From WHTI01 sp963826105 (GTDB lineage: Bacteria > Actinomycetota > CADDZG01 > WHSQ01): a DNA stretch of 64,000 nucleotides. The translations under genes were made by a program, and so were the position numbers. Under the pieces are notes generated by a model, which was given only the letters and a program-made list of their open reading frames with translations, had not been told where the DNA came from and did not search any database. Location: assembly GCA_963826105.1 (NCBI GenBank), contig CAWGWA010000008.1, forward strand, positions 124,001 through 188,000, in the 5' to 3' direction. Positions 23,065 through 33,328 of the stretch are shown here, piece after piece. Within the stretch, counting starts at the first letter, position 1, and the number at the start of each line of letters is the position of its first letter.

Positions 23065-24386
23065 TGCGCCTTCGTGGACCCGTGAAACTCCTCGCCACTC
23101 TCACCGCGCTGGCGCTGCTGGCGACCGGCTGTCAGATCGGCGGAGGTGAGGACCCGCGTGCCTTCAAGGCCGAGTTCTCCCGGGCCGTCCAGGTCTTCCC
23201 CGGCGTAAAGGTGAAGGTTCTCGGCGTCGACGTCGGTCGCGTCACGAGCGTCGACAACGTCGAGGGCGCCGTCGAGGTGAGCTTCAAGATCGAGGATCCC
23301 GACATCGAAGTCCCCGACGATGTGAACGCGACCATCGTCCCGATCTCGCTGCTGGGCGAGCGTTACATCCAACTGTTCCCCGCCTACAGTGGGGGTGCGA
23401 AGCTGGAAGACGGCTCCACGATCCCCGTGGCCAGAACAACGGTTCCCTCAGAGGGCGACGAGCTTCTCCAAGGGATGCAGGACTACCTCGGGGCGTTGGA
23501 CGAGGACACGGTCGAGGAGTTCATCACCAACACCGCCGACGTTCTCGACGGCAAGGGAGCTCGCCTTAACGAGCTCATCGCCAACGGCTCGTCGGTCCTT
23601 CAGTCCCTTTCCGACAAGCGTGAAGAGATCGCCAACCTGATCGTCCAGTTCAACACCCTGACCCAGGCTCTTGCTACCCGGGGAGACGCTCTCGGGCAGC
23701 TGATAAACACCTACAACGTTGTCGGTACGACGGTTAACGACGTACGCGGCTCTCTTCAGGGCACGATCTCCGGCCTCAACGACGCCAGCTCGCAGCTCGC
23801 ATCTCTGTTGATCGAGCACGACGGGCGGCTAGGAACCGAACTCGAGACGCTGACGCAGACGACCAGGACGCTCAGCCGCAACATCAACTCCTTCGCTCGA
23901 ACCGGCAAGTGGGCGCGCAAGCTGTTCAGCGCCGCTGGGCGGGCGGCCGACTACGAACGTCAGTGGCTGCGGCTCGGGAACCAGGGTGCCCCTCTGGCCG
24001 AGCTGATCCTCGCTCGCTTGCAAGATCGGCTCGTCGGACTCTGCATGCGACTGGGAGCGGGGACCTGCGACCAGCCCGCGTACTGGCAGACGAAGTTGCC
24101 GGAGCTCTTCTGCATCGGCGATGTCAAATGCGTGAAGAAGCAGGACGACAAGAACGAGAAGCCCGAGCGCACCGTCGAGGAAGCGATCGACGATCTCCCC
24201 GACGAGGTCGGTGACGTCATCGACAAGATCCTCGGCAAGGACTGCAAGAAGGCCAAGAACCCCAAGAAGTGCCGTAAGAAGAAGAAGGCGGTCAAGGACC
24301 TCGATCCCACCGACGATCTCGATGACCTGGTCGACAACCTCATCGACGGGCTCGGCGACCTCGACGACGGGGGGCTCGGACTATGA
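23061..24386 (+). CDS. Mce family protein 4, lipoprotein
   Basis: About 441 residues. The signal peptide ends in the lipobox LLATGC, so this subunit is lipid-anchored like the MceE/LprK class. The Mce domain has GVKVKVLGVDVGRVTSV (~48-64), then a helical region, and an unusual C-terminal tail rich in Lys and Asp (KKAKNPKKCRKKKKAV followed by DDLDDLVDNLIDGL), a strongly basic block followed by an acidic one. It starts at GTG 23061 (GTGA overlap) or ATG 23064. The basic block could touch anionic wall polymers; this is speculation. Confidence 0.88.
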   Translation: MMRLRGPVKLLATLTALALLATGCQIGGGEDPRAFKAEFSRAVQVFPGVKVKVLGVDVGRVTSVDNVEGAVEVSFKIEDPDIEVPDDVNATIVPISLLGERYIQLFPAYSGGAKLEDGSTIPVARTTVPSEGDELLQGMQDYLGALDEDTVEEFITNTADVLDGKGARLNELIANGSSVLQSLSDKREEIANLIVQFNTLTQALATRGDALGQLINTYNVVGTTVNDVRGSLQGTISGLNDASSQLASLLIEHDGRLGTELETLTQTTRTLSRNINSFARTGKWARKLFSAAGRAADYERQWLRLGNQGAPLAELILARLQDRLVGLCMRLGAGTCDQPAYWQTKLPELFCIGDVKCVKKQDDKNEKPERTVEEAIDDLPDEVGDVIDKILGKDCKKAKNPKKCRKKKKAVKDLDPTDDLDDLVDNLIDGLGDLDDGGLGL

Positions 24387-25345
24387 AGCGTCTGATCGCA
24401 ACCCTGGTCGTCGCCCTCCTGATGCTCGCGGGCTGTTCGAATGACACGGGTGGCAAGGTGATCCAGGCCCGGTTCGACGACGTCGCCGACGTCTTCCCTC
24501 TGGCCCCCGTTATGTACGCGGACATCACCGTAGGGAAGGTCACCGAGATATCGCTGTCCGGAACGCAGGCGCTCGTGACCATCGAGCTCCAGAAAGACTC
24601 CGATGTCCCGGCCAACGTCATTGCGAGGATCCGACGAACGTCGGTGCTCGGCGAGCGGATCATCGATCTGGCGGTACCCGACGATCAGGAGCCCAGCGTT
24701 GCAGCGCTTGAAGACGGTGATGAGATCGACGAGACCGAGACCCGTGCGGACCTCGAGAACCTCGTGGTCGAGGGCAACGACGTCCTCGGAGTCATCGGCG
24801 CAGGGCAGGTCGCGACGATGATCAATGAAGGGGCCAAGGGCTTCGGGGGCAACGGCGAGGAGCTCGGCCAGATCCTCCTCAACTTCCGAGACATCACCGG
24901 GACCTTCAACGAGAACTCCGAGACCATCAAGTCGCTCATCAGAAACATCGACGACTTCAACAGTGTGATCGCGGCGGAAGCCGGCGCTCACGAACGGGCA
25001 GTCGTCAACACCGCCAGAGCACTTCGTGTCCTGGACGAGGAGAGCGTGAAACTGACCGCGGCGATCGAATCGCTGGCTCGTCTGGCGACGGGAAGCAGAA
25101 GCCTCCTCAACGCTCACGTCGACGAGATGGACCATTTCTTCCAGCAAGCGAGAACGATCGTTGGTGCACTGCACAACCAGCAGTCCTCGATCGTCAAGCT
25201 CCTCATGTATGCGCCGAGGCACAACCGGAACACCCAGCTGGTCGAGTACATCGACTTCAACCAGGTGATCCAGGACTTCGTCATCTGTGGTGTCAACGAC
25301 AACCCCGATGACCCGGCACGCCGATGCCCGGAGGCCGACGAATGA
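24383..25345 (+). CDS. Mce family protein 5, lipoprotein
   Basis: 320 residues with signal peptide and lipobox LMLAGC. The Mce domain (ADITVGKVTEISLSG at ~50-65) is followed by a shorter helical part than in its neighbours. In mycobacterial mce operons only the fifth protein (MceE) is a lipoprotein; here both the fourth and fifth are. ATGA overlap with the preceding gene. Confidence 0.88.
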   Translation: MKRLIATLVVALLMLAGCSNDTGGKVIQARFDDVADVFPLAPVMYADITVGKVTEISLSGTQALVTIELQKDSDVPANVIARIRRTSVLGERIIDLAVPDDQEPSVAALEDGDEIDETETRADLENLVVEGNDVLGVIGAGQVATMINEGAKGFGGNGEELGQILLNFRDITGTFNENSETIKSLIRNIDDFNSVIAAEAGAHERAVVNTARALRVLDEESVKLTAAIESLARLATGSRSLLNAHVDEMDHFFQQARTIVGALHNQQSSIVKLLMYAPRHNRNTQLVEYIDFNQVIQDFVICGVNDNPDDPARRCPEADE

Positions 25346-26448
25346 TCAACAAGCGGATCGTCGTCAACCTCGTCGCCTTCCTTGCATTCACCTTCGGGCT
25401 CACCGCCCTCGGGATCACCCAGTTGCTCGTCAAGGGATCGGGCGGGCCCAAGGTCGTCGCTGAGTTCACCGACTCCGGCGGTCTGGCGCCACGCAACGAC
25501 GTCACGATGCGGGGGGTGAACGTCGGTGCCGTGTCAGATGTCGATCTCACCGACACAGGCGTGCTCGTCGAACTCGCCCTCGATGCCGGGACGGTCGTCC
25601 CCAACGACTCCGAACTCCAGATCACCCGTCGCAGCCCGATCGGGGACCTGGTGGTCGAGATCACGCCCGGTGACGGCGATCCGCTCGAGCGCGGAGAAGT
25701 CATTCCGGCCAGCAACACCGCGCCACCGCCCGACGCCGGACGGACGGTTGAGGTACTCGCCGACGTTCTCGAGGCGGTCCCTGCCGAAGATCTGTCGACC
25801 GTGGTCAGTGAGCTTGCCGATGCCCTGAGGGGACGTGGGGAGGACCTGGCGGCCCTCTCCGAGGCCACCGCCGATCTCCCCGAAGAGATCCTCACGGTGC
25901 AGTCCGACCTCGAGGAATTGATCACTACGGGACCAGAGGTCACCGGGGTCCTGGCCGAGAACGCAGAGGTCCTCGCCGACGACATCACACGCACCGCCCA
26001 GCTCGCGGACATCCTCAGGGACAGTCGCTTCGACCTGGTCGACCTCTACAACAACGGGGCCTCTTTCACGAGGGTCGCCAACAAGCTGCTCGTCGAGCAG
26101 AAGCCGAACATCTCTTGCCTGATCCGCGACTTCGCCAAGATCAACTCAACGCTCGGTAGCCAACCGCACCTCAGCAACCTGGTCGCGACACTCCAATTGA
26201 ACCCGCTGTTCTTCTCGGCGGTCGAGATGTCCGTCCAGCGCGGTCTCGACGGACGGGACTGGTTCAGGGTGCAGTTGCTTCCGCATCAGGAGCCCGCCGG
26301 AAGAACCTACGTCGAGCATCGACCGACTCCGGATGTCTATCCCGGCAACGCCTGTACCTCTCAGTTCGGTAGTGGCGTCGGAGCGACCACGAAGGCTTCG
26401 GGCAACGTCCAGCTCGCTCCCGGATCCACGGTCCACGACGGCAGCTAG
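25342..26448 (+). CDS. Mce family protein 6 (MceF position)
   Basis: 368 residues with an N-terminal anchor (VNLVAFLAFTFGLTALGI), Mce domain (NDVTMRGVNVGAVSDVDL, ~57-74), helical region, and a C-terminal domain containing a Cys and the segment YPGNACTSQFG. The ATG at 25342 overlaps the previous stop. It is the last of the six Mce subunits. Confidence 0.88.
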   Translation: MINKRIVVNLVAFLAFTFGLTALGITQLLVKGSGGPKVVAEFTDSGGLAPRNDVTMRGVNVGAVSDVDLTDTGVLVELALDAGTVVPNDSELQITRRSPIGDLVVEITPGDGDPLERGEVIPASNTAPPPDAGRTVEVLADVLEAVPAEDLSTVVSELADALRGRGEDLAALSEATADLPEEILTVQSDLEELITTGPEVTGVLAENAEVLADDITRTAQLADILRDSRFDLVDLYNNGASFTRVANKLLVEQKPNISCLIRDFAKINSTLGSQPHLSNLVATLQLNPLFFSAVEMSVQRGLDGRDWFRVQLLPHQEPAGRTYVEHRPTPDVYPGNACTSQFGSGVGATTKASGNVQLAPGSTVHDGS

Positions 26449-26452
26449 GCGG

Positions 26453-26458
26453 TAGTCT
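26453..26458 (+). promoter_or_regulatory. Candidate leaderless -10 box of the Mce-associated gene
   Basis: TAGTCT, 7 nt before the GTG at 26466. No Shine-Dalgarno. It could give separate expression of the last gene. Confidence 0.35.
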
Positions 26459-26465
26459 CAGGCTC

Positions 26466-26990
26466 GTGGGGATCATCAGGAAGTCCGCAAGTGGGCGCGC
26501 TCTGCCCTGGACCTTGTTCGTCCTTGCGCTCGCGGCGGCAGTCACGTTCGGGGTTCTCTGGCAGACCTCGTCCGGCGAGGACGCCGGGCGGAAGGAACTC
26601 GAAGATCAGGCCGAGAGCTTCGTGCTTGCCCTCACCAACTTCTCGTCCGACACGATCGATGCCGACGTCGAGGCCATCAGGTCCTTCGCCACCGGCACGT
26701 TCGAGGATCAGGTCAACGAGCTCTTCTCCGAGGAGACTGTTGCGGCCATCAAGGAAGCCGAAGCGACGAGCACGGGCACCCTCGAGGCTTTGTTCGTTCA
26801 GAGCATGTCCGAGGACGAGGCCAGCGTCTTCGCGGTCCTCAGCGAGGAGATCACCAATCAGACGCTCGACGAGCCTCGCTCCGACATCGTTCGGATGGAG
26901 GTCGGACTCGTGAAGACCGGCGGAGAGTGGAAGGTCGACTCGGTCGAACTGTTCCAGTCACCCGGCTCCGGGGACGTTCCTACCGAGTAA
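26466..26990 (+). CDS. Mce-associated membrane protein
   Basis: 174 residues: a single N-terminal transmembrane helix (~13-33), then an extracytoplasmic domain resembling the cystatin/NTF2-like fold of actinobacterial Mce-associated (Mas) proteins, ending ...VGLVKTGGEWKVDSVELF. Its position 17 bp after the last Mce gene supports the call. Such proteins stabilise or regulate the transporter. Start GTG 26466. Confidence 0.75.
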   Translation: MGIIRKSASGRALPWTLFVLALAAAVTFGVLWQTSSGEDAGRKELEDQAESFVLALTNFSSDTIDADVEAIRSFATGTFEDQVNELFSEETVAAIKEAEATSTGTLEALFVQSMSEDEASVFAVLSEEITNQTLDEPRSDIVRMEVGLVKTGGEWKVDSVELFQSPGSGDVPTE

Positions 26991-26994
26991 CGCT

Positions 26995-28005
26995 CTATCG
27001 CGTTGACCCAAACACCTCGACCAACGCCTGGTAGTTCTCCATTATCCGGCCGGGGTTCGGCCCGTACCACGGCCCCGAGACCATCAGGCGGTCGGCCACG
27101 CCGTCCCAATCCCGGATGCGGTCCTTGACCTCGGCCGGCGTGCCGGCGACGGCGATCGCATCGCACAGCTCGTCGTCGATCAATTCGATCATCCTGTCCT
27201 TGTCCCGCGCTCCGAAGGCATCCCGGAGGTCCCCGATCACATGCTCGCGTCCATGCAGCGCCAGGATCTGCTTGTACGTCCGGGTCGTGGCGTAGAACGC
27301 GATCTGGAGTTTCACCTCGCGCCGAGCGAGATCGAGGTCGTCCGAGATCGAGATCAACGGTGACGCGGTGAGGTTGCACTCTTCGGCCTTGCGACCTGCG
27401 CTCTCAGCACCCTCGGCGATCGCCGGCCGTACGACCTCGGTGAGATACCGAGGTGAGGCGATGGGGTGTCCGAAGAGCCCGTCGGCAACCGCCCCACAAA
27501 CCTTGGACATGATCGGGCCGACTGCGGCGATGTAGATCGGTACGTCCTTCCGATCCGGCTGAGGTTGGCCGTGGAAGGTGGGCATCGTCACGTTGTAGAA
27601 GCGCCCCTCGTGGACCACGTCCTCTCCACGGTTGGCGGCCCACACCGTGCGCATGACCTCGGCATATTCCCTCAGCTTCGGCGCGGGGTGCTCGAACGGG
27701 ACCGAGAAGCGGTTCTCGTTGACCCGCTTCACCTGGCTCCCGAGCCCGCAGATGAACCGGCCTCCGGAGAGCTCATCGAGGTCCCAGGCGGTCATCGCAG
27801 TGATCGTGGGCGACCGGGGGAAGGCGAGAGCGATAGCGGTGCCCACCTTGATGCGCTCGGTGGCCGAGATGGCCGCTCCGGCCGCCACGAACGCCGTGTT
27901 GACGGTCTCTGCGGCCCAGCAGGACTCGAAGCCCGCGTCCTCGACCATCTTCGCCATCGGCCCGATCATCCTCAGCGGGCCGCCAACACCGATCCCGTAC
28001 TCCAT
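26995..28005 (-). CDS. LLM-class F420-dependent oxidoreductase
   Basis: 336-residue TIM-barrel flavin/F420 oxidoreductase of the luciferase-like monooxygenase family: N-terminal MEYGIGVGGPLRMIG, TAIALAFPRSPTITAMTAWDLDELSGGRFICGLG in the middle (stated as separate strands), PIYIAAVGP later. Actinobacterial members of this type mostly use F420 rather than FMN. The substrate is unknown; the neighbouring lipid-import and FadE genes make a lipid or steroid substrate plausible. Convergent with the Mce operon, 4 bp apart. Confidence 0.82.
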   Translation of the reverse strand: MEYGIGVGGPLRMIGPMAKMVEDAGFESCWAAETVNTAFVAAGAAISATERIKVGTAIALAFPRSPTITAMTAWDLDELSGGRFICGLGSQVKRVNENRFSVPFEHPAPKLREYAEVMRTVWAANRGEDVVHEGRFYNVTMPTFHGQPQPDRKDVPIYIAAVGPIMSKVCGAVADGLFGHPIASPRYLTEVVRPAIAEGAESAGRKAEECNLTASPLISISDDLDLARREVKLQIAFYATTRTYKQILALHGREHVIGDLRDAFGARDKDRMIELIDDELCDAIAVAGTPAEVKDRIRDWDGVADRLMVSGPWYGPNPGRIMENYQALVEVFGSTR

Positions 28006-28195
28006 CCCCTGCCTCTCAGCGGTTGCCCTACCAAGTCCCGGGGACTATAACGGGGGCGGCTTGCCAACCCGCTCCGGCGCGATATCTTGCCGAAGCGTCC
28101 CGAGTACGGGAGAACGAGGCGATCCTCGGCACCGCCGGGAGACACAGACAGATGCAACTATCGGGCAAACGATGAACTCCTAGGAGGGGCTCTAC

Positions 28196-28480
28196 GTGGT
28201 GGACCTGCTGGACGACGAAGAGATCCAACAGCGCTTAGACGAGCTGGGGGATTGGGAGCGCGAGGGCGAGGAGATCCACAAGGTCTTCGAGTTCGACGAC
28301 TTCAAAGGCGCTATCGACTTCGTCAACGAGGTCGCACGGCTGGCGGATCGCTACGACCATCATCCCGACATCGACATCCGCTGGAACAAGGTCCGGCTAT
28401 CGCTGTCGACGCACGCCGAGGGCGGCCTAACCCCGTGGGACTTCGATCTCGCGAACGACATCGAGCAGACGATCGAGTAA
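28196..28480 (+). CDS. phhB: 4a-hydroxytetrahydrobiopterin dehydratase (PCD/DCoH)
   Basis: 94 residues, the normal family length. The pterin-site motif YDHHPDIDIRWNKVRLSLST, with the conserved His-His-Pro, Asp and Trp/Asn pattern, is intact. It dehydrates 4a-hydroxypterin formed by aromatic amino-acid hydroxylases. No hydroxylase gene is nearby, so it may serve another pterin cofactor or a moonlighting role. The GTG at 28196 follows a strong GGAGG 8 nt upstream, which fixes the start. Confidence 0.9.
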   Translation: MVDLLDDEEIQQRLDELGDWEREGEEIHKVFEFDDFKGAIDFVNEVARLADRYDHHPDIDIRWNKVRLSLSTHAEGGLTPWDFDLANDIEQTIE

Positions 28481-28484
28481 ACGG

Positions 28485-29462
28485 TTAGCTCGGCTCGGGG
28501 ACCGTAGCTTCTTCCCTCAGCCACGGTGGCAGCGAGAACGTAACGTCCTCGGTCGTCACTTCCTTGGTTTGCACGTCGGTGAAGCCCAGCTCTGCGAGAC
28601 GTTCGAGCAACCGATCGACGAGAACCTCGGGGGCACTTGCGCCGGAGCTCACTCCTACGGTTTCGGCTCCGTCGAGCCACGACGGGTCGAGGTGCGTCTC
28701 GTCGGGAACGAGATACGCCGGAGTACCGGCAACCTCCGAGACTTCAACGAGGCGGTTGGAGTTGCTCGAGTTGACCGCTCCCACGACCAGGACGACATCA
28801 GCGTCGGGTGCGATCGCCTTCACCGCTACCTGGCGGTTCTGCGTCGCGTAGCAGATGTCGTCGTTACGGGGACCCATGATGTCGTCGAACCGCCCTCGTA
28901 AAGCCTCGACGACGTCGAGAGTGTCATCGACCGACAGGGTCGTCTGGGTCAGGTACGAGATCGGCTCGTCGGCCGGGAGGCCGAGGGCATCGATCTGATC
29001 GACGTTCTCGACGATGACGGTGTTCTCAGGAGCCTCGCCGGCGGTTCCTTCGATCTCTTCGTGACCGACGTGACCCACGAGCACGATCTTGCGCCCGTTG
29101 CGAGCGAACCGTTTGGCCTCGAGATGAACCTTGGTCACGAGCGGGCAGGTTGCATCGATCACCTGGAGTCCGCGCTTCTCGGCGTTGTTTCGGACCTCTG
29201 GTGAGACGCCGTGAGCGGAGAAGATGCAGACGGCGCCCTCGGGGATCTCGTCTTCGGATTCGACGAACACGGCCCCGCGCTTCTCGAGCTCCGTGACGAC
29301 ATGCCGGTTGTGCACGATCTCCTTGCGCACGTATACCGGCGCCCCGAGCGTGTCGAGGGCGCGCTCGACGATCTTCACGGCCCGATCGACCCCGGCGCAG
29401 TAGCCACGGGGCGCGGCAAGGATGACTTTCTTTCCCGAGAGTGACGCTTGGGGACTGCTCAT
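28485..29462 (-). CDS. ispH: 4-hydroxy-3-methylbut-2-enyl diphosphate reductase
   Basis: About 325 residues. Last enzyme of the MEP isoprenoid pathway, a 4Fe-4S protein. The three cluster cysteines are in APRGYCAGV, DATCPLV and ICYATQNRQ, and the substrate-binding SSNSNRL motif and VGVSSGASAPE are present. I prefer the ATG at 29462 over 29471 because a TACGAT box lies 7 nt upstream, fitting the leaderless pattern seen in this window. Convergent with the pterin dehydratase. Confidence 0.95.
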   Translation of the reverse strand: MSSPQASLSGKKVILAAPRGYCAGVDRAVKIVERALDTLGAPVYVRKEIVHNRHVVTELEKRGAVFVESEDEIPEGAVCIFSAHGVSPEVRNNAEKRGLQVIDATCPLVTKVHLEAKRFARNGRKIVLVGHVGHEEIEGTAGEAPENTVIVENVDQIDALGLPADEPISYLTQTTLSVDDTLDVVEALRGRFDDIMGPRNDDICYATQNRQVAVKAIAPDADVVLVVGAVNSSNSNRLVEVSEVAGTPAYLVPDETHLDPSWLDGAETVGVSSGASAPEVLVDRLLERLAELGFTDVQTKEVTTEDVTFSLPPWLREEATVPEPS

Positions 29463-29469
29463 GCCGCCC

Positions 29470-29475
29470 ATCGTA
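29470..29475 (-). promoter_or_regulatory. Candidate leaderless -10 box of ispH
   Basis: TACGAT on the minus strand, 7 nt before the ATG at 29462. It overlaps the alternative start at 29471. Confidence 0.4.
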
Positions 29476-29529
29476 GTTTGGCTGCCCTACTAGCCGGAGA
29501 CTCCCTTGGATCAGACACCTGAGCGTCCA

Positions 29530-29556
29530 GAAGCGGGTCGTCTCGAGGACCCGCCA
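29530..29556. repeat. Hairpin downstream of fumC, possible degenerate repeat copy
   Basis: GCGGGTC, an 8-nt loop, then GACCCGC: a 7-bp GC stem in the 95-bp gap between fumC and ispH, beginning 2 nt after the fumC stop. The 16 bp GAAGCGGGTCGTCTCG match the repeat family (T variants as in the fadE copy), but the other arm differs. It may act as a terminator hairpin for fumC, though no T-run follows. Confidence 0.5.
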
Positions 29557-29557
29557 A

Positions 29558-30952
<1,395 letters not shown>

Positions 30953-30997
30953 CTCGCTCCTAGTTAGGTCGGTGCTCAAGCCTAATCCGCCGCTCAC

Positions 30998-31903
30998 TCA
31001 GGCTTCGAGTGTGGCGGCGAGTTCATCTTTGCTCCTCCGGGAGCCCAGGGTCAGGATCATCAGGCCGATCAGCAGCAACACGCTTCCGGCCAGGGAGGTC
31101 GTGGTCAGGCGCTCGTCCAGAACCAGCATCCCGAGCGTGGCGGCGGTCAGCGGCTCGGCCAGGGTGAGGGTCACCGCGGTCGCCGAGGCAACGCTTGAGA
31201 GCCCCTTGGCGAACAGCGTGTAGGCGAGCGCCACGGTGACGAACCCGAGGTGGAGGACGGCCAGGATGCCTTTGGGCTCGGCGATCCAGCTGAGATCCTG
31301 GGTCGGAAGGACCGCCGCCAGCGGGATCGCCGCGAGCCCGAAGGCGACCGCGATCACCGCGCCCGATCGATGCTCCGCGAGGAGGCGCTTGCTCGAGACC
31401 GTGTACGCCGCGTAGCCGGCTCCGGCCAGAAGAGCCAGAACGATCCCCAGCGGGTCGACCGCGACCTCTCCCCCCGATGTGATCAGCATCGAACAGCCGA
31501 TCACCGCCAGCGCGGTCGCCACCAGCCATGCCCTTGACGGTCGCTCGCCGCCAAAGAGGAACGCGAACAGACCGGCCGCAACCGGAGAGCTGCCGATCGT
31601 GACGATCGTTCCGATCGCGACACCGGTCTTCTGCACCGACGCGAAGAACGCAAGTTGGGAGGAGGCGACGCTCAGAGCCATAACAGCGGTTGGAAGTGGC
31701 GCCCACTTCCGGCCCCCGCGGAAGAGTCCCCGGGCTCTTGCTATCGCCACGAGCGCGGCGCCGCCGAGTACGACGCGGACGGAGCCCACCCCGAGCGAAG
31801 TTGCTCCATCCGGAGCGAGGGCCTGAGTGGTCCCGGTGGTGCCCCACAGCATCGAGGCGGCCAGGACGAAGAACACACCGGGCTCGATCCTTCTCGAGCT
31901 CAC
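30998..31903 (-). CDS. EamA-family (DMT) transporter
   Basis: 301 residues with about ten transmembrane helices in two EamA halves. The first begins FFVLAASMLWGTTGTTQAL; the second has AGAGYAAYTVSSKRLL and ends with a helix before a short charged tail. Members export amino acids, nucleosides or other metabolites, and the substrate is not predictable. The GTG at 31903 overlaps the endonuclease III stop (GTGA), which decides the start over longer readings. Confidence 0.85.
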   Translation of the reverse strand: MSSRRIEPGVFFVLAASMLWGTTGTTQALAPDGATSLGVGSVRVVLGGAALVAIARARGLFRGGRKWAPLPTAVMALSVASSQLAFFASVQKTGVAIGTIVTIGSSPVAAGLFAFLFGGERPSRAWLVATALAVIGCSMLITSGGEVAVDPLGIVLALLAGAGYAAYTVSSKRLLAEHRSGAVIAVAFGLAAIPLAAVLPTQDLSWIAEPKGILAVLHLGFVTVALAYTLFAKGLSSVASATAVTLTLAEPLTAATLGMLVLDERLTTTSLAGSVLLLIGLMILTLGSRRSKDELAATLEA

Positions 31904-32634
31904 TTCTTCTTCTTGCTCTTGATCCGATCCATCGCTATGCGATAGAGGTCCGGAAGCCCGGCCTCCTGACTGGAGGGGCACAGGGGCTCGATCGGGCAGT
32001 CGGCGCATAGAGGTTTCTTGGCGAGGCAGGTCGTGCGGCCGTGATCGATCAGCAAGTAGGAGATGCGCGGCCACTGCTCCTTCGGGACGAGCGCTTGGAG
32101 GTCGGTCTCGACCTTCTCCGCGTCCTTGGGGCCGTGGCCGGTGAGCCCCAGGCGCACTGCCAGCCGGCCCACGTGCGTATCGACGACGATCCCGGCATCG
32201 GGGTCATTGGTTAGGACGTCCGGGAAACAGTTGGACTGCACGACGTTCGCCGTCTTGCGCGCGACCCCGGGGAGCTGGATCAACTCCGCGATCGTTCCGG
32301 GAACCTCGCCGTCGAAATCGTCGAGCAGCTTCTGCGACAGACCTCGTAGGGCTCTGGTCTTCTGCCGGAAGAACCCGGTGGCGTGGATGTCCTCTTGCAG
32401 CTCCTCCTCCGGAACCTTGAGGTAATCCTCGGGCCCCCGGTATTTCACGAAGAGGGATTCGGTGACCTCGTTGACCTTCACGTCGGTCGACTGAGCCGAC
32501 AGCACGGTCGCCACCACGCATTCGAGCGGGGTCGTGAACCGGAGGGCGATCGAGGCCTCCGGATAGGCCTCCGCCAGGCCCCCGATGAGAGGCCCGATGC
32601 GTTCCGAGGCGGGAGCGTTGCGATCGACCGGCAC
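31900..32634 (-). CDS. nth: Endonuclease III (DNA glycosylase/AP lyase)
   Basis: 244 residues. Base-excision repair enzyme for oxidised pyrimidines. The helix-hairpin-helix LPGVARKTANVV carries the catalytic Lys, VDTHVGRLAVRLGL carries the catalytic Asp, and the C-terminal 4Fe-4S loop has CX6CX2CX5C spacing (CLAKKPLCADCPIEPLC). The GTG at 32634 is chosen because TATCCT lies 6 nt before it and upstream codons are unlike the family. It is translationally coupled to the EamA gene downstream. Confidence 0.93.
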   Translation of the reverse strand: MPVDRNAPASERIGPLIGGLAEAYPEASIALRFTTPLECVVATVLSAQSTDVKVNEVTESLFVKYRGPEDYLKVPEEELQEDIHATGFFRQKTRALRGLSQKLLDDFDGEVPGTIAELIQLPGVARKTANVVQSNCFPDVLTNDPDAGIVVDTHVGRLAVRLGLTGHGPKDAEKVETDLQALVPKEQWPRISYLLIDHGRTTCLAKKPLCADCPIEPLCPSSQEAGLPDLYRIAMDRIKSKKKK

Positions 32635-32640
32635 CGGCGA

Positions 32641-32646
32641 AGGATA
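32641..32646 (-). promoter_or_regulatory. Candidate leaderless -10 box of nth
   Basis: TATCCT on the minus strand, exactly 6 nt before the GTG start at 32634. No Shine-Dalgarno and no clear -35. Confidence 0.4.
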
Positions 32647-32669
32647 CGAGAGGCGTGGCCAAGGCGGGT

Positions 32670-32698
32670 TTGCGCCCCGGCCGGGGGCCGGGTAGGCT
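32670..32698 (+). promoter_or_regulatory. Candidate promoter of the TetR-paa operon
   Basis: TTGCGC (32670-32675), a 17-bp spacer and TAGGCT (32693-32698). The predicted transcript start falls at about 32705, inside the operator described next. Confidence 0.5.
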
Positions 32699-32702
32699 AC
32701 CC

Positions 32703-32718
32703 AAACAATCGTTCGTTT
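32703..32718. promoter_or_regulatory. Candidate TetR operator before the paa genes
   Basis: AAACAATCGTTCGTTT is an imperfect palindrome (6 of 8 positions pair). It lies just downstream of the predicted -10 and 20 bp before the TetR start. The TCGTTCG core is common in operators of TetR regulators of acyl-CoA and phenylacetate catabolism. Confidence 0.5.
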
Positions 32719-32737
32719 CCACACCCTTGGGGGATCC

Positions 32738-33328
32738 ATGCAGACGGTCACCAGGCCGCGGAGCGGCCGTCGCAACGAGATGGTTTCGGCCGCCGCCGCC
32801 CTGTTCTCGACCCGCGGCTACCACGGGACGTCGATGCAGCATCTTGGTGATGCCCTCGGCCTCCAGCGTGGCTCTCTCTACGCCCATATCGGTTCGAAGG
32901 AAGAGTTGCTCTTCGACGTCGTGGACTCTGGGGCCAATCACTTCCTGGCGCGTGCCGAGAAGGTCCTCGCCTCCGACGATCCCGCGACGGTGAAGCTCGA
33001 GAAGCTCCTCGTGGGACACATCGAGACCGCCATCGAGCACCTCGATGCCGCGACGGTGTTCCTCAACGAGTGGCGCTATCTGTCGGACGAGCCTCGAGCC
33101 GCGATCCAGGCGAAGCGCGATCGTTACGAACAGATCGTGAGACTCCTGATCGAAGCCGGGATCGACACCGGTGAGTTCCGAGACGACGCCGACGTGCGCT
33201 TCGCCGCGACGCTGGTGCTGTCGGCCGGCAACTGGACCTACGCGTGGTACCGGCCCGGTGGAGAGCTGGGCCCGACGGAGATCGGACAGAAGTTCGCAGA
33301 ATTGGTGCTGAGAGGACTGGAGGCCTGA
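32738..33328 (+). CDS. TetR-family regulator, probable paa repressor
   Basis: 196 residues. The N-terminal helix-turn-helix is typical: AAALFSTRGYHGTSMQHLGDAL then LQRGSLYAHIGSKEELL (given in two pieces). The C-terminal ligand domain is helical and resembles regulators that respond to acyl-CoA effectors. It is the first gene of the paa operon; its stop overlaps paaA (TGATG), and a palindrome lies in its promoter. It most likely represses the operon until phenylacetyl-CoA or another CoA thioester binds. Effector identity is inferred. Confidence 0.85.
   Translation: MQTVTRPRSGRRNEMVSAAAALFSTRGYHGTSMQHLGDALGLQRGSLYAHIGSKEELLFDVVDSGANHFLARAEKVLASDDPATVKLEKLLVGHIETAIEHLDAATVFLNEWRYLSDEPRAAIQAKRDRYEQIVRLLIEAGIDTGEFRDDADVRFAATLVLSAGNWTYAWYRPGGELGPTEIGQKFAELVLRGLEA

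Noticed and set aside
28836..28850. TTCTGCGTCGCG looks like the start of another hairpin-repeat copy
   Set aside because: It is the complement of the conserved IspH motif CYATQNRQ and has no following stem.
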